Source: Clostridia bacterium (lineage in GTDB: Bacteria; Bacillota; Clostridia; Oscillospirales; CAG-272). From it: 64,000 nt of DNA. Under the pieces are notes generated by a model. That model saw only the letters and a program-made list of their open reading frames with translations. It did no database searches and had not been told where the DNA came from. How positions within the stretch are numbered: the stretch's first letter is position 1; every line of letters starts with the position of its first letter. The translations under genes and the position numbers were made by a program. Below, in pieces: positions 50,582 through 59,651 of the stretch. The stretch is taken from positions 27,326-91,325 of the forward strand of contig JAFYOX010000089.1 of the NCBI GenBank assembly GCA_017547755.1. The letters are read 5' to 3'.

Positions 50582-52681
50582 TTATTTCGTTTCCGTGCAT
50601 ACGACTGCCAGACTGTGCGGCGGCAGAACCACTTCGGCTGTACCGTCCGCATAGCGGACTTCAAGTTCGCGGATGTCGAAGACCGTGCCGGGAACCACAT
50701 CCTCGGAGGTATACAGCTGTGCCGAGATCACGCTGCCGCAGTTGTTCAGCGTGAATTTTTTCGGCTGATCGAACGAGCGGTTGAGAAGCGTGGTGGTAAC
50801 GGTTCCGTGCTTGCAGGTGGACGTGACGTCTTCTGCGAGCGCGCAGATCATGCCGTTTGCGTGACGGTTCATGACCGAGAAGACCTGTCCCGTCGGAGAA
50901 AGGCGCGCTTTGTCCGGGAAGACCTGGATCGCACCTTCGTTGACCGATTCAAAGTGGCAAGCCATCATGACGCCGTAACGGTCAGCGTTGCGGAACAGCA
51001 TATTCTGGAATGCCGCCGCCATGATGCCTTCGGTAACACTGCCGCTGCGGTACCACGCATACCATGCGTTCCATTCGTCGTAGGAAATTTTCACGACGCT
51101 GTCGCCGAGCTGTTCCCGGAGGATCCGCATCCGCGGCTGGAATTCGGTATCCACCTTGCGGATGAAGTTTTCGTACTCTTCTTTCCGCTTATCGGGATCG
51201 ATGTATGCCGGATATCCCGCATAATGGTGCAGGGAAACGGCGGCGGCGACGTCGGAAAGTGCCTTTGCGGAGTATTCCGCCCATTCCTTGTTCGGATACG
51301 GACCGGAGGAACAGAGCGTGAGCCCGGGCGATACTTCCAGCATCTTCACGGCGTGTTCGCGCACCAGCTTCGCATAGGCGTCCGCCGTATTGGCGCCTTC
51401 CATGTGGCCGTATCCCATTTCATTGCCGAGAGACCAGAACTGGACATTGTACGGCTCCGGATGACCATTTTCCGCGCGCTTTCTGCCGTAAGGCGTGGAT
51501 TCGTCACCGTTGCAGTATTCCACCCAGTCGGCACTGTCTTCCGGAGAGTTCCATGTCGGATTGAGCGTGATGAACGGTTCCGCACCGATTTCCCGGCAGA
51601 GTGCGATGAAATCGTCGGTATTGATCTCGTGGAAATCGTAGCCTCCCGAATGCGGCTGGGTTTCCAGCCACAGATAGGACTGGAACGGTGCACGCATATT
51701 GCGGGGAAGAAGTCCGTCTTTCCAGTGATATTCACCGGCGAAGTTGCCGCCCGGCCAGCGGAGCAGCTTGATGCCGAGTTCCTTGATCCTTTCGATGACG
51801 TCCGTACGCATGCCGCGGAAATTGTTCTGCGGCAGAAGGGACATGGCACCGATCATGACCGTGCCGACCGTGTCAAACGTCACTTCCAGCCGCGCCTCCG
51901 GATCTTCTTTGGGAGAATGAAGCGTCACGGCAACTTCGCGGTAATCGCCGGGATCGGCGGAGAAGGTCTTGCTGTCATAGACCGTCCGGTCGGAGCCGAT
52001 GAGGGAAACGGTCAGTTCATTGCCCGAGAAGGAACGGACAGCCGCCGTGAAGATATAATCGGTATCCGCGAGCAGGCAGAGATCCTTCTGACCCATGCCG
52101 GTGCGGACAGGCGCATAATTGGTGATGTACTGCGCATTCTGTTCGTGACTGCGGCGCATTTTGTAGCCGTCCCCGTGACGGGTGTACGGACTGCCGAACG
52201 CCATGACGGGTCTTTCACCGACGGCGTACCATTCGTGCGCACAGCCGTAACGTCCCGGCTTGCCGGTGAATTTCCGGTTCCGCAGGAGTTCGGCGGACAG
52301 ACCGCCGTAAATACAGCCGCGGGTATGTTCCAGATTATCCCCGAACAGCAGGGGAGAAATGGACTGGGATGCCGTGTAATCGAGCGTCACGGTGACGTCG
52401 GCTTCCGGTGCTTCCGGCGCATCGGATGCGGCAGGAATGTCCATGGGAAGATTGCTGGAGTGAGAGGGATCCGGCTGGGAACCGTTGACGATGTCGGAAA
52501 TACTGCATCGGAACAGGATCGCCATGTTCTTCAGATTGTCGATATCCGGACAGGCAAGACCGCGTTCCCATTTGGAGACCGCCTTGTCGGTTACGGAAAG
52601 AAAGTCGCCGAGCGCCTGCTGGGACAGATTCAGACGTTTGCGCGCTTCCTGGATGAAGGAACCGGTTTTCTGCATATTCAT
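50582..52681 (-). CDS. XRE-type HTH domain fused to GH51 alpha-L-arabinofuranosidase
   Basis: This is a single 699-aa frame. ATG 52681 has GAGGT 7 bp upstream; a longer ATG at 52699 is possible. Residues 5-65 are a Cro/CI helix-turn-helix (FIQEARKRLNLSQQALGDFL, then VTDKAVSKWERG). A Pro/Ser/Ala-rich linker (67-96) leads to a full GH51 enzyme: LLFGDNLEHTRGCIYGGL, LRWPGGNFAGEYHWKDGLLP, acid/base Glu421 in WSLGNEMGYG, HHYAG, and nucleophile Glu536 in ISYDEWNAW, with the C-terminal beta domain. All catalytic residues are intact. The gene is divergent from a PfkB/GH4/PHP operon 200 bp away. A regulator that hydrolyses or only senses its arabinoside ligand is the natural proposal; that is inference. 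Confidence 0.9.
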   Translation of the reverse strand: MNMQKTGSFIQEARKRLNLSQQALGDFLSVTDKAVSKWERGLACPDIDNLKNMAILFRCSISDIVNGSQPDPSHSSNLPMDIPAASDAPEAPEADVTVTLDYTASQSISPLLFGDNLEHTRGCIYGGLSAELLRNRKFTGKPGRYGCAHEWYAVGERPVMAFGSPYTRHGDGYKMRRSHEQNAQYITNYAPVRTGMGQKDLCLLADTDYIFTAAVRSFSGNELTVSLIGSDRTVYDSKTFSADPGDYREVAVTLHSPKEDPEARLEVTFDTVGTVMIGAMSLLPQNNFRGMRTDVIERIKELGIKLLRWPGGNFAGEYHWKDGLLPRNMRAPFQSYLWLETQPHSGGYDFHEINTDDFIALCREIGAEPFITLNPTWNSPEDSADWVEYCNGDESTPYGRKRAENGHPEPYNVQFWSLGNEMGYGHMEGANTADAYAKLVREHAVKMLEVSPGLTLCSSGPYPNKEWAEYSAKALSDVAAAVSLHHYAGYPAYIDPDKRKEEYENFIRKVDTEFQPRMRILREQLGDSVVKISYDEWNAWYAWYRSGSVTEGIMAAAFQNMLFRNADRYGVMMACHFESVNEGAIQVFPDKARLSPTGQVFSVMNRHANGMICALAEDVTSTCKHGTVTTTLLNRSFDQPKKFTLNNCGSVISAQLYTSEDVVPGTVFDIRELEVRYADGTAEVVLPPHSLAVVCTETK

Positions 52682-52809
52682 AATGTGCACCTCTTTCATG
52701 AAATTTTCAGATACCTTATTATATCATAAATTCGGCGGAAAATCATCCTCTGTGTTCTCGACTGTTGGTTTACTTTTGGTTTTCGGAAGCGGTTCTGCCC
52801 GCGTGTTCC

Positions 52810-52838
52810 TTGACACGGTTCGCACGGTATGTTATAAT
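52810..52838 (+). promoter_or_regulatory. Sigma-A promoter of the PfkB/GH4/PHP operon
   Basis: TTGACA (52810-52815), a 17-bp spacer and TATAAT (52833-52838) lie 43 bp before the start. On the other strand a TATAAT (52723-52718) with a weak -35 may serve the HTH-GH51 gene. Confidence 0.87.
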
Positions 52839-52881
52839 ATCCTGAAACATTATGTCTTAACACAGAAAATCAAGGAGATAT

Positions 52882-53820
52882 ATGGATATGCAGAAAAAAT
52901 GGGACGTTTATGTATACGGTGACGTAAACATCGACCTCGTTGTCCCGGGTGTGGAAAGCCTTCCGGATCCCGGCTCCGAAGTGGATGTACCGATTATGGA
53001 AACCTTTGTCGGCGGCGGTGCGGCGCTGTTCACGCTCGGACTTGCCAAGCTCGGACTGACCCCGGTCTTCCAGGGCAGCATCGGCAGGGATATGTACGGA
53101 GAATACATCCGGAATCTTTTCCGTGAACTCGGCGTGGACGACAGCCTTCTCCTGGACAGCGACACGAAGAAAACCGGGATCTCCATCAGCTTCACGACGG
53201 AAAAGGACCGCTGCTTCCTGACCTACCGCGGAACCAACGAAGGTCTTTCTCTCAAATATATGGATCTTGAACAGCTTCGGTATGCGAAGCATGTCCATGT
53301 CACCGGCTACGAAGGTGCGACCAACCATGCGGAATACCTTGACATCCTCACGAAGATCCACGAAATGGGCGACGTGACCGTTTCCTTTGACGTGGGCTGG
53401 GATATGACCGGCGTATGGTACGAAGGAATTTTCGATCTCCTTCCGATGATCGACGTTCTCTTTATGAACGAAACCGAATGCCAGCATTACACCCGCTGCG
53501 ATGACATTGAAACCGGTGCGCGCAAACTGGCGGAAAAGGCAGGTATGGCAGTCATCAAGCTCGGCAAGCAGGGCGCAATGGCTGTCCGCGACGGCGAAAA
53601 GTTCTTCGCTCCTTCCTACAAGGTACAGGCGGTCGACACCACCGGTGCGGGGGATTCCTTCAATGCCGGCTTTATCTACGGCTTCCTGCAGGGACTTCCG
53701 ATGGAAGAATGTCTGAAGTGCGGCAACGGCTGCGGTTCGCTGTCCGTCACCAAACTCGGCGGCAACACCGGCTTCCCGTTCCGTGCGGAACTGGAACAGT
53801 GGATCCGCGATCACGAATAA
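52882..53820 (+). CDS. PfkB-family carbohydrate kinase
   Basis: This 312-aa ribokinase-fold enzyme phosphorylates a sugar or nucleoside using ATP. Family motifs are GGGAALFTLGLAKLGLTPVF with GxIGRDMYG (residues ~44-73) and the anion-hole/catalytic DTTGAGDSFNAGF with Asp258. The start is ATG 52882 or ATG 52888; AAGGAG lies 4 bp or 10 bp upstream respectively. It is the first gene of a tight operon (13 bp to GH4, then overlap) that faces the HTH-GH51 regulator. Which sugar it phosphorylates is not shown; a GH4 enzyme next to it suggests phosphorylated glycosides are intermediates. Confidence 0.9.
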   Translation: MDMQKKWDVYVYGDVNIDLVVPGVESLPDPGSEVDVPIMETFVGGGAALFTLGLAKLGLTPVFQGSIGRDMYGEYIRNLFRELGVDDSLLLDSDTKKTGISISFTTEKDRCFLTYRGTNEGLSLKYMDLEQLRYAKHVHVTGYEGATNHAEYLDILTKIHEMGDVTVSFDVGWDMTGVWYEGIFDLLPMIDVLFMNETECQHYTRCDDIETGARKLAEKAGMAVIKLGKQGAMAVRDGEKFFAPSYKVQAVDTTGAGDSFNAGFIYGFLQGLPMEECLKCGNGCGSLSVTKLGGNTGFPFRAELEQWIRDHE

Positions 53821-53832
53821 GGAGAAAAATCA

Positions 53833-55203
53833 ATGAAAATCGGCGTTATCGGCGGCGCAGGTGTACGCACCGTCATCTTTATCAACGGACTTCTCAAGCG
53901 ATATAAGAAACTGAATATCGACGAAGTCGTTCTCTACGATATCGACCACGAAAAGCTTTCCGTGATCGGCAAGCTCTGCCGCCATGTCGTAAACCGCGAA
54001 GGCAAGGATCTCACGGTCCGCGAAGTTTACACGGCGGAAGAAGCCATCCGCGGCATGGACTACATCGTTACCACGCTCCGCGTCGGCGGCGACCATTCCC
54101 GCGTGATCGACGAAGCCACCGCTCTGAAAAACGGCGTCATCGGTCAGGAAACCACCGGTGTCGGCGGATTCTCCATGGCAGTCCGCACGATTCCCGTTCT
54201 TCTGGACTACTGCGAACTCATCGCAAAGTATGCGCCCGACGCATGGGTATTCAACTTCACCAATCCGTCCGGTCTCGTTACGCAGGCTCTGCACAATGCG
54301 GGACATCACCGGATCATCGGGATCTGCGACGCTCCCAGCAGCATGAAATACCGCATGGCACAGCTTCTCGGCGTCACCGAAGAAGAACTGTACGTGGAAT
54401 TCTTCGGTCTCAATCATCTCTCCTGGATCCGCAGCGTGCAGGTCAACGGCAAGGAGATCATGCCCGAACTGATCGCGGACGACAACTTCCTTTCCGGAAT
54501 TCAGGAACTTGAAATTTTCGACCGCGACGTCATCCGCAAGACCGGCATGCTCCCGAACGAATATCTCTATTATTATTATCACCGCGAACGCGCACTTGCA
54601 AACATCAACAAGTCTGAAATGACCCGCGGTCAGACCATCGAACTGGTCAACATCAAAATGATGGAAGAACTGAAGGCGATGGATATCGATGCAGATCCCG
54701 AAGAGGCTCTGCAGATCTTCCTTTATTATATGCAGCTCCGCGAAAACAGCTATATGTCCATCGAATCCGGCTCCGCGAACCGTCCGATGCTCGAAAAGGG
54801 AAGTCTTCCCGTTCCGGAAGGCATGGGCTATGCCGGCGTCATGCTCGACTGCATCGAAGGCATGCAGAGCGAAGAAGGACGTACGCTTGTCCTGAGCATT
54901 CTCAATCAGGGATGCATCCCGTTCCTGAGCGACGAAGATGTGGTCGAAGTCACCTGCAATGTTTCGAAAAACGGCATTGCTCCCGTGAAGCAGACCGAAA
55001 TCCCTGCGATGTGCGAACTGTATATCCGCCTGATCAAGCATTACGAACGCCTGACCGTGGAAGCGGTCCGCGAAGGAAGCGAAGACAAGGCAGTCACCGC
55101 GCTGATGACCCATCCGCTCATTAATTCCTATTCTCTCGCAAAGAAACTGATCGAAGACTACAACGAAGCCTACGGCGAAAAGATCCTTGGAGGAACCCGA
55201 TGA
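53833..55203 (+). CDS. GH4-family NAD-dependent 6-phospho-glycosidase
   Basis: This is a 456-aa enzyme that cleaves glycosides by a redox-elimination route needing NAD+ and Mn2+. The Rossmann start MKIGVIGGAGVRTVIFINGL, the NFTNPSGLVTQALHNA segment, the metal-binding Cys165 in GICDAPSS and the GLNHLSW segment (Asn194, His195) are diagnostic. The length is normal. Members act on 6-phospho-alpha- or beta-glucosides, alpha-galactosides or glucuronides; the sequence does not decide between them. The stop overlaps the start of the next gene by ATGA, so the two are translationally coupled. Confidence 0.92.
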   Translation: MKIGVIGGAGVRTVIFINGLLKRYKKLNIDEVVLYDIDHEKLSVIGKLCRHVVNREGKDLTVREVYTAEEAIRGMDYIVTTLRVGGDHSRVIDEATALKNGVIGQETTGVGGFSMAVRTIPVLLDYCELIAKYAPDAWVFNFTNPSGLVTQALHNAGHHRIIGICDAPSSMKYRMAQLLGVTEEELYVEFFGLNHLSWIRSVQVNGKEIMPELIADDNFLSGIQELEIFDRDVIRKTGMLPNEYLYYYYHRERALANINKSEMTRGQTIELVNIKMMEELKAMDIDADPEEALQIFLYYMQLRENSYMSIESGSANRPMLEKGSLPVPEGMGYAGVMLDCIEGMQSEEGRTLVLSILNQGCIPFLSDEDVVEVTCNVSKNGIAPVKQTEIPAMCELYIRLIKHYERLTVEAVREGSEDKAVTALMTHPLINSYSLAKKLIEDYNEAYGEKILGGTR

Positions 55204-56804
55204 AACTCAACTTTACCTTTGACGGCAACATGAGCCGGGAAGTGCTGGAAAGCTATCTTTCCCGTGCTGTGACCGCAAGCAATATGTACGAAACCGAAAC
55301 GCTGGAAGACGACCTTCGTCTGATCGCACGTCTGGGCGTAAAATTCATCGGACGCGCGTCCGGTATCTGGTTCATGGCGGAAGACGACGAGATCCATTTC
55401 GCAAAATCCAGAGCCCTCGCCGATGCCGTACATGCACAGGACCCCGAGATCATCCTGCAGGCCTGCGTATTTGAAAATATTACCCAGCGCATGGACACCG
55501 TAAAGATCCCCGCATATGTGTTTGAAGCGTTCGGCAAGCCGGCGGAAGACCGCTGCTTCTCCTGGAACGACGCACGGATGCTCGACGAAAACGGAGACGA
55601 TACCCCGATCGTATATCCCGAAGGACGTCCGGACTGGAAGTGCAGTGCGATGCCCGACCTGAACCGCGACGAAGCCAGAATGTGGTTCTACTACCGTGCG
55701 ACCAGCTACATCGACTGCGGCTACGAAGCCCTGCACATGGGTCAGGTCCATCTCTATGCCGCCGAAGACCGCGGCATGAAGAAGACCTACGAACTTTTCC
55801 AGATGATCCGTGATTACGCCGCTGTCCACGCGCGCCGTCATAAGGTACTGATGGACGCGCATACCCACGGTGTCAGCGTGAACGGAAAGCTCCTGTTCGA
55901 CTATCACGCAATGCCGTTTACCCGCGCACCTCTGGAATATTACGACGGTACCCGTCTGGTGCTCGTCCGCGAAGGCTTCAGCGAAGGCGGCGAAAACCCG
56001 AACGGCTGGTCCGGCGAACAGATGCCGTATCTCATGGAATACGACAACTGGGGCGGAAAGATGTTCCGCGACGAAGATTACGACAAGTACAGCCGCCACG
56101 AGCTCGCTATCTGGCAGTGGTGGGGCTACGACCAGATCGGCTGGTTTGCAAACGAATCTGCGGAAAACCGCGATCACTTCCTCGAATACACTTACCGCTG
56201 GACACAGGTCAACAATCCGCACGCATTCTTCGAAATGCCGATGCGCCGGATGCTCAGCGATGCCCGCGTGGAAATGGTGCGCGCGGACAACGGCGAAACA
56301 GGCGTGAACGAAAACTATCAGATCAACAATCCGTCCGCAGCCTGCCCGATGGGCTTCGGCCAGGAAGACGTGATGAAGGCGTGCTGGGACGACGGCGACC
56401 GTCTGCGCGAAGGATACGCCAACCCCGAACACCTCATCCGCTACGGTGCCCATGAAGTATACGATCCCGAAACCGGGTACAAGCTGCCCGAAAAGGTCGT
56501 CGTATTCGGCAGCTTCCAGCCGTTTGTAGGCGCTGTGGAAAACGACTCCAACAGCGAAGTTACCAGAATGTACTATATCGGCGACAATACCTACACGCTG
56601 ACCGTTGTCATCCCCTTCGCGGGTGAATACAGCTATGCGGTCTCCACCTACGGTACGCTGTCTGCCGTTTACGGTCAGACCAGCCATCGCGCGTTCAGCG
56701 GCGGTGCGGGCGGCAATCACTTCGTGACCAAGCGCGACAACAGCATCGTACGGTTTACCTTCCGTTATATGGACAACAAGGTATCCGCTGAGGTCGCAGA
56801 ATAA
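55200..56804 (+). CDS. Uncharacterised 534-aa protein of the PfkB/GH4 operon
   Basis: I do not recognise this family. It has no signal peptide or membrane helix. The N-terminal ~390 residues look like an alpha/beta barrel (LRLIARLGVKFIGRASGIWF, EIILQACVFENITQRMDTVK, YIDCGYEALHMGQVHLYAAE, HKVLMDAHTHGVSVNGKLLF, WWGYDQIGWFANESAENRDH) with many acidic and aromatic residues, as in glycoside-active enzymes. The last ~110 residues are beta-rich. GGAGG precedes ATG 55200, inside the end of the GH4 gene, so it is translated with GH4. It could be a new glycosidase or sugar isomerase; this is inferred from context only. Confidence 0.8.
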   Translation: MKLNFTFDGNMSREVLESYLSRAVTASNMYETETLEDDLRLIARLGVKFIGRASGIWFMAEDDEIHFAKSRALADAVHAQDPEIILQACVFENITQRMDTVKIPAYVFEAFGKPAEDRCFSWNDARMLDENGDDTPIVYPEGRPDWKCSAMPDLNRDEARMWFYYRATSYIDCGYEALHMGQVHLYAAEDRGMKKTYELFQMIRDYAAVHARRHKVLMDAHTHGVSVNGKLLFDYHAMPFTRAPLEYYDGTRLVLVREGFSEGGENPNGWSGEQMPYLMEYDNWGGKMFRDEDYDKYSRHELAIWQWWGYDQIGWFANESAENRDHFLEYTYRWTQVNNPHAFFEMPMRRMLSDARVEMVRADNGETGVNENYQINNPSAACPMGFGQEDVMKACWDDGDRLREGYANPEHLIRYGAHEVYDPETGYKLPEKVVVFGSFQPFVGAVENDSNSEVTRMYYIGDNTYTLTVVIPFAGEYSYAVSTYGTLSAVYGQTSHRAFSGGAGGNHFVTKRDNSIVRFTFRYMDNKVSAEVAE

Positions 56805-56841
56805 ATATCCTGCCGGAAAAGCAGAAGGAAAGGGAAAGATC

Positions 56842-57306
56842 ATGAACGAACTTTATCATGTGGAAGGGACCCTGAACCGCGGATTTGTGGGACAGATCAC
56901 CTATATGGTCTGCCTGGAAAAGCCCTGTGACAAACTGGATATCCACTTCACGTTTGACAAGAGAAAGCGCAAATATGCTCCGAGAGAAGCGACTCCCGAA
57001 CGGATCGCCGAAACCATCGAAGTCGTCCGCCGCGATTACGGCGAAGAGATCACGGAAGAAAGAGCGCGTGAGATCATCCTGAACGATATGAAAACCGAGA
57101 TCCATACGCTCGCCACGCTGAACGATGAATTCATCGGCTGCATCCACAAGCAGCTCGCCGACCGTCATATGCTTTACGACGGCGAATTTGCTTCCGAAGG
57201 ATGCATCCCGCAGCAGAAGATCGACGGCGTACTGAAAGTGACCGTTCTGGTTTTCAACGTTATCAAGGACAATACCCGCTATCAGCTCACCGTCAGCGCC
57301 GAATAA
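56842..57306 (+). CDS. Uncharacterised 154-aa protein of the PfkB/GH4 operon
   Basis: This is a small soluble protein I do not recognise. It has an N-terminal beta segment (YHVEGTLNRGFVGQITYMVC), a basic stretch (FDKRKRKYAPREATPERIAE), a central charged helix, and a beta C-terminus with Cys and His (EFIGCIHKQLADRHML, EGCIPQQKIDGVLKVTVLVF). No signal or membrane segment is visible. The layout looks like a small cupin-sized or regulatory fold, but nothing is diagnostic. It sits 37 bp after the 534-aa gene and 12 bp before the PHP gene, so it is part of the same unit. A ribosome site precedes ATG 56842 (AAAGGGAAAG). Confidence 0.75.
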   Translation: MNELYHVEGTLNRGFVGQITYMVCLEKPCDKLDIHFTFDKRKRKYAPREATPERIAETIEVVRRDYGEEITEERAREIILNDMKTEIHTLATLNDEFIGCIHKQLADRHMLYDGEFASEGCIPQQKIDGVLKVTVLVFNVIKDNTRYQLTVSAE

Positions 57307-57318
57307 GGAGGAAAGATC

Positions 57319-58227
57319 ATGTTCAAGCGTTATGAACTGCACAATCACACCGACCAGTCGGACGCGAAGATCACCTGCCGCGAACTGATCGGGATCATGG
57401 AAAAAGACCGTGTGGACTGCTTTGCCGTCACCGACCACAACACGACCTCCGGTCAGCCGATCATCCGGAAGATCCTCTCGGAAGAAGATCACAAGGTGAA
57501 GTGCCTTTACGGTATGGAATATACCACGTATTACGGACACATCGTCTGCCCGGTGCTCGAGCAGTATGTTCCGTGGGATTCCATCAACCGCCGCAATCCG
57601 GAACTGCTGTTTGAAGCCTGTAAAAAAGCCGGTGCGGTCACCGGCGTGGCACATCCGTTCTCTTACGGTGACCCGTTTGCACGCGGATGCCGCTTCGAAA
57701 TGGAGATCAAGGATTTCACCAACGTCGACTACATCGAGATCATCAACAATCCCGAACCCCTGCACGAAGTCAACGTACCGGGCATCCTCTGGTGGGAAGA
57801 CCTCGTTCTGAAGGGAGAAAAAATTTCTGCCTGCGCGGGCATGGACCTGCACACCTTCAAGGATAAGATGGCGAAGAAATTCGCCACCTACATCGAAGGC
57901 ACGGACGACGGCGACCCGGCAGAGGAACTCCGCACCGCGCTTGCGGCACAGAGAACGTGGGTATCCAGCGGAATGCTCGTTACCTGGGAGATCAAGAAAG
58001 ACAGCGTCCGTTTTGCTCTCCGCAATATGAAGAAGCCCGGTGCCGCACGTTCGAATACCTATACGCTCACCCTGAAGAACCGGGATGGCGTGCGCGAATT
58101 CGACCTGTCCGGCGGCTCGCTTACGCTTCCGCTCGACGAACTTTCCGACATCGAGATCCCGAAGCTCTACGCAGGCGAACCGATCCCGGAAAATCTGCGC
58201 TGTGTGGCACCGGTGATCCGGAAGTAA
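57319..58227 (+). CDS. PHP-domain phosphoesterase
   Basis: This 302-aa protein has polymerase-and-histidinol-phosphatase-type metal motifs: His8-x-His10 in YELHNHTDQSD, Asp and His in CFAVTDHNTTSG, GVAHPFSYGD, and ACAGMDLHTF near residue 175. The C-terminal ~80 residues are beta-rich. PHP enzymes remove phosphate from small phosphorylated metabolites, and some hydrolyse 5-phosphoribosyl cyclic phosphates. As last gene after a kinase and a GH4 enzyme, it may dephosphorylate a sugar phosphate in the same pathway. AAGGAGG precedes the start and a terminator follows. Confidence 0.88.
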   Translation: MFKRYELHNHTDQSDAKITCRELIGIMEKDRVDCFAVTDHNTTSGQPIIRKILSEEDHKVKCLYGMEYTTYYGHIVCPVLEQYVPWDSINRRNPELLFEACKKAGAVTGVAHPFSYGDPFARGCRFEMEIKDFTNVDYIEIINNPEPLHEVNVPGILWWEDLVLKGEKISACAGMDLHTFKDKMAKKFATYIEGTDDGDPAEELRTALAAQRTWVSSGMLVTWEIKKDSVRFALRNMKKPGAARSNTYTLTLKNRDGVREFDLSGGSLTLPLDELSDIEIPKLYAGEPIPENLRCVAPVIRK

Positions 58228-58263
58228 CCGTACGGCATCGATAACAAAACCGAATCAAAAACG

Positions 58264-58290
58264 AAAACCAGACGGCCCCCGTCTGGTTTT
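58264..58290. terminator. Terminator between convergent PHP and GH29 genes
   Basis: A perfect 12-bp stem (58264-58275 with 58279-58290) with a CCC loop has A4 on the left arm and T4 on the right. Confidence 0.9.
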
Positions 58291-58303
58291 CTGCATTTTA
58301 ACT

Positions 58304-59599
58304 TCAATATACGGCGATGTCACGGATCTTTGCGCTGCCGGCTTCGGCAGTGATCTCGAACGTGACCGTTCCGGCTTCCAGCGATTCGAAGGGAACGATC
58401 CGCTTGTGTCCGATGCACTGGCTTTCATAGACCGGAACACCGTCGGCAAGGATGCGGAATCCGCGGATCTGCTGACCTTCCGTGATATCTTCGCGGATCA
58501 CGACATACTTTACCTGCCGCTTTTCCGGAAGAGCGAGCGTGCAGCATCCGTCCGTCAGTACCGGAGCCTCCGCCATGGCTGGCGGTTCGGAGAATGTGTC
58601 GCGGATGAGTTTCCCGAACGCCTTGAACTGTTCTTCGTCCTGGAAATCTCCGTCCGTGCTGATCGACATGCCGAGCAGAAGATTGGAGTTTCTGCCGACC
58701 GAGCGGATGTAGCAGTCGAGGAGCTGTTCCGGCGTGTACAGCAGATGTTCCTCGCCGGCTTTCCATCCCCATCCGCCGCCGAATGCGGCGTGGGTACGGT
58801 TGGGCATATCGGTTTCCGCCGGCCAGTAATATTTGCCGTCCGGATCGCCCACACCGGCTTTTTCGTCCGGGATGGTGCCGTCATACCGTGCTTCACCGGC
58901 ATTGGTGGTTGCCCAGCAGTTTTCCGGAGCCAGACCGTTTTCGTTGCCGACCCAGCGGATGTTGTGCGCGTAATCGCGCGGACCCTGGAAGCAGATCGCC
59001 TGCGGCTGATACTTCCGCAGAAGGGGCGTCAGGTCTGGACCGCCCTGTTCCGGCGGAATGATGCCGCCGTCGAACCAGATCTCGAACAGTTCGCCGTATT
59101 TCGTCCAGAGCTCCGTGACCTGTGCTTCCACATTGCGGACGTAGTCCTGATAATATTCGGAACGGTAGTCCCATTTCCAGTTGTCATTGATGTTGTAGTA
59201 TCCGTTGCATCCGGTGGAGTAGTAGAAGCCGGGACGGAGTCCGTATTTTTTACACGCTTCGATGAATTCCAGACAGATGTCACCGCCGCCTCCGCGCCAG
59301 TCGGTCGACGCGATGGAGAAATCGTTGACTTTCGTGTTCCAGAGCGAAAATCCGGTGCAGTGATTGGTCACGAGGACTGCGTATTTCGCACCCATTTCCG
59401 CCGCACTGCGTACCCATTGTTCGGGATCCAGCTTCGTCGGGTGAAGGGTTTCCGGAGCGATCTCGGTGCGGACCGCGTTGGTCTTGTACCAGTCGCCGCC
59501 CAGATCGGGACGATAGATCTCGAGGCAGTAATGGATCAGAACGCCCAGTTCCATGTCCTGCCACGCAAGCTGTTCTTTGGTCGGTTTTGCCGTGTACAT
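58304..59599 (-). CDS. GH29-family alpha-L-fucosidase
   Basis: This is a 431-aa cytosolic enzyme. GH29 marks: MELGVLIHYCLEIYRP near residue 16, GAKYAVLVTNHCTGFSLWNT, and the nucleophile Asp177 in GELFEIWFDGG. A C-terminal beta domain (last ~80 residues) follows a short barrel. Length is about that of compact GH29 members without a lectin module. It removes alpha-linked L-fucose from plant or host glycans. GGAGG precedes ATG 59599. It has its own promoter and is divergent from the isomerase operon. Confidence 0.9.
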   Translation of the reverse strand: MYTAKPTKEQLAWQDMELGVLIHYCLEIYRPDLGGDWYKTNAVRTEIAPETLHPTKLDPEQWVRSAAEMGAKYAVLVTNHCTGFSLWNTKVNDFSIASTDWRGGGGDICLEFIEACKKYGLRPGFYYSTGCNGYYNINDNWKWDYRSEYYQDYVRNVEAQVTELWTKYGELFEIWFDGGIIPPEQGGPDLTPLLRKYQPQAICFQGPRDYAHNIRWVGNENGLAPENCWATTNAGEARYDGTIPDEKAGVGDPDGKYYWPAETDMPNRTHAAFGGGWGWKAGEEHLLYTPEQLLDCYIRSVGRNSNLLLGMSISTDGDFQDEEQFKAFGKLIRDTFSEPPAMAEAPVLTDGCCTLALPEKRQVKYVVIREDITEGQQIRGFRILADGVPVYESQCIGHKRIVPFESLEAGTVTFEITAEAGSAKIRDIAVY

Positions 59600-59651
59600 A
59601 AGTTTCCTCCGTTGTGATGATTTTTCGTTTCCGTTGATGGTTTATGTACAG

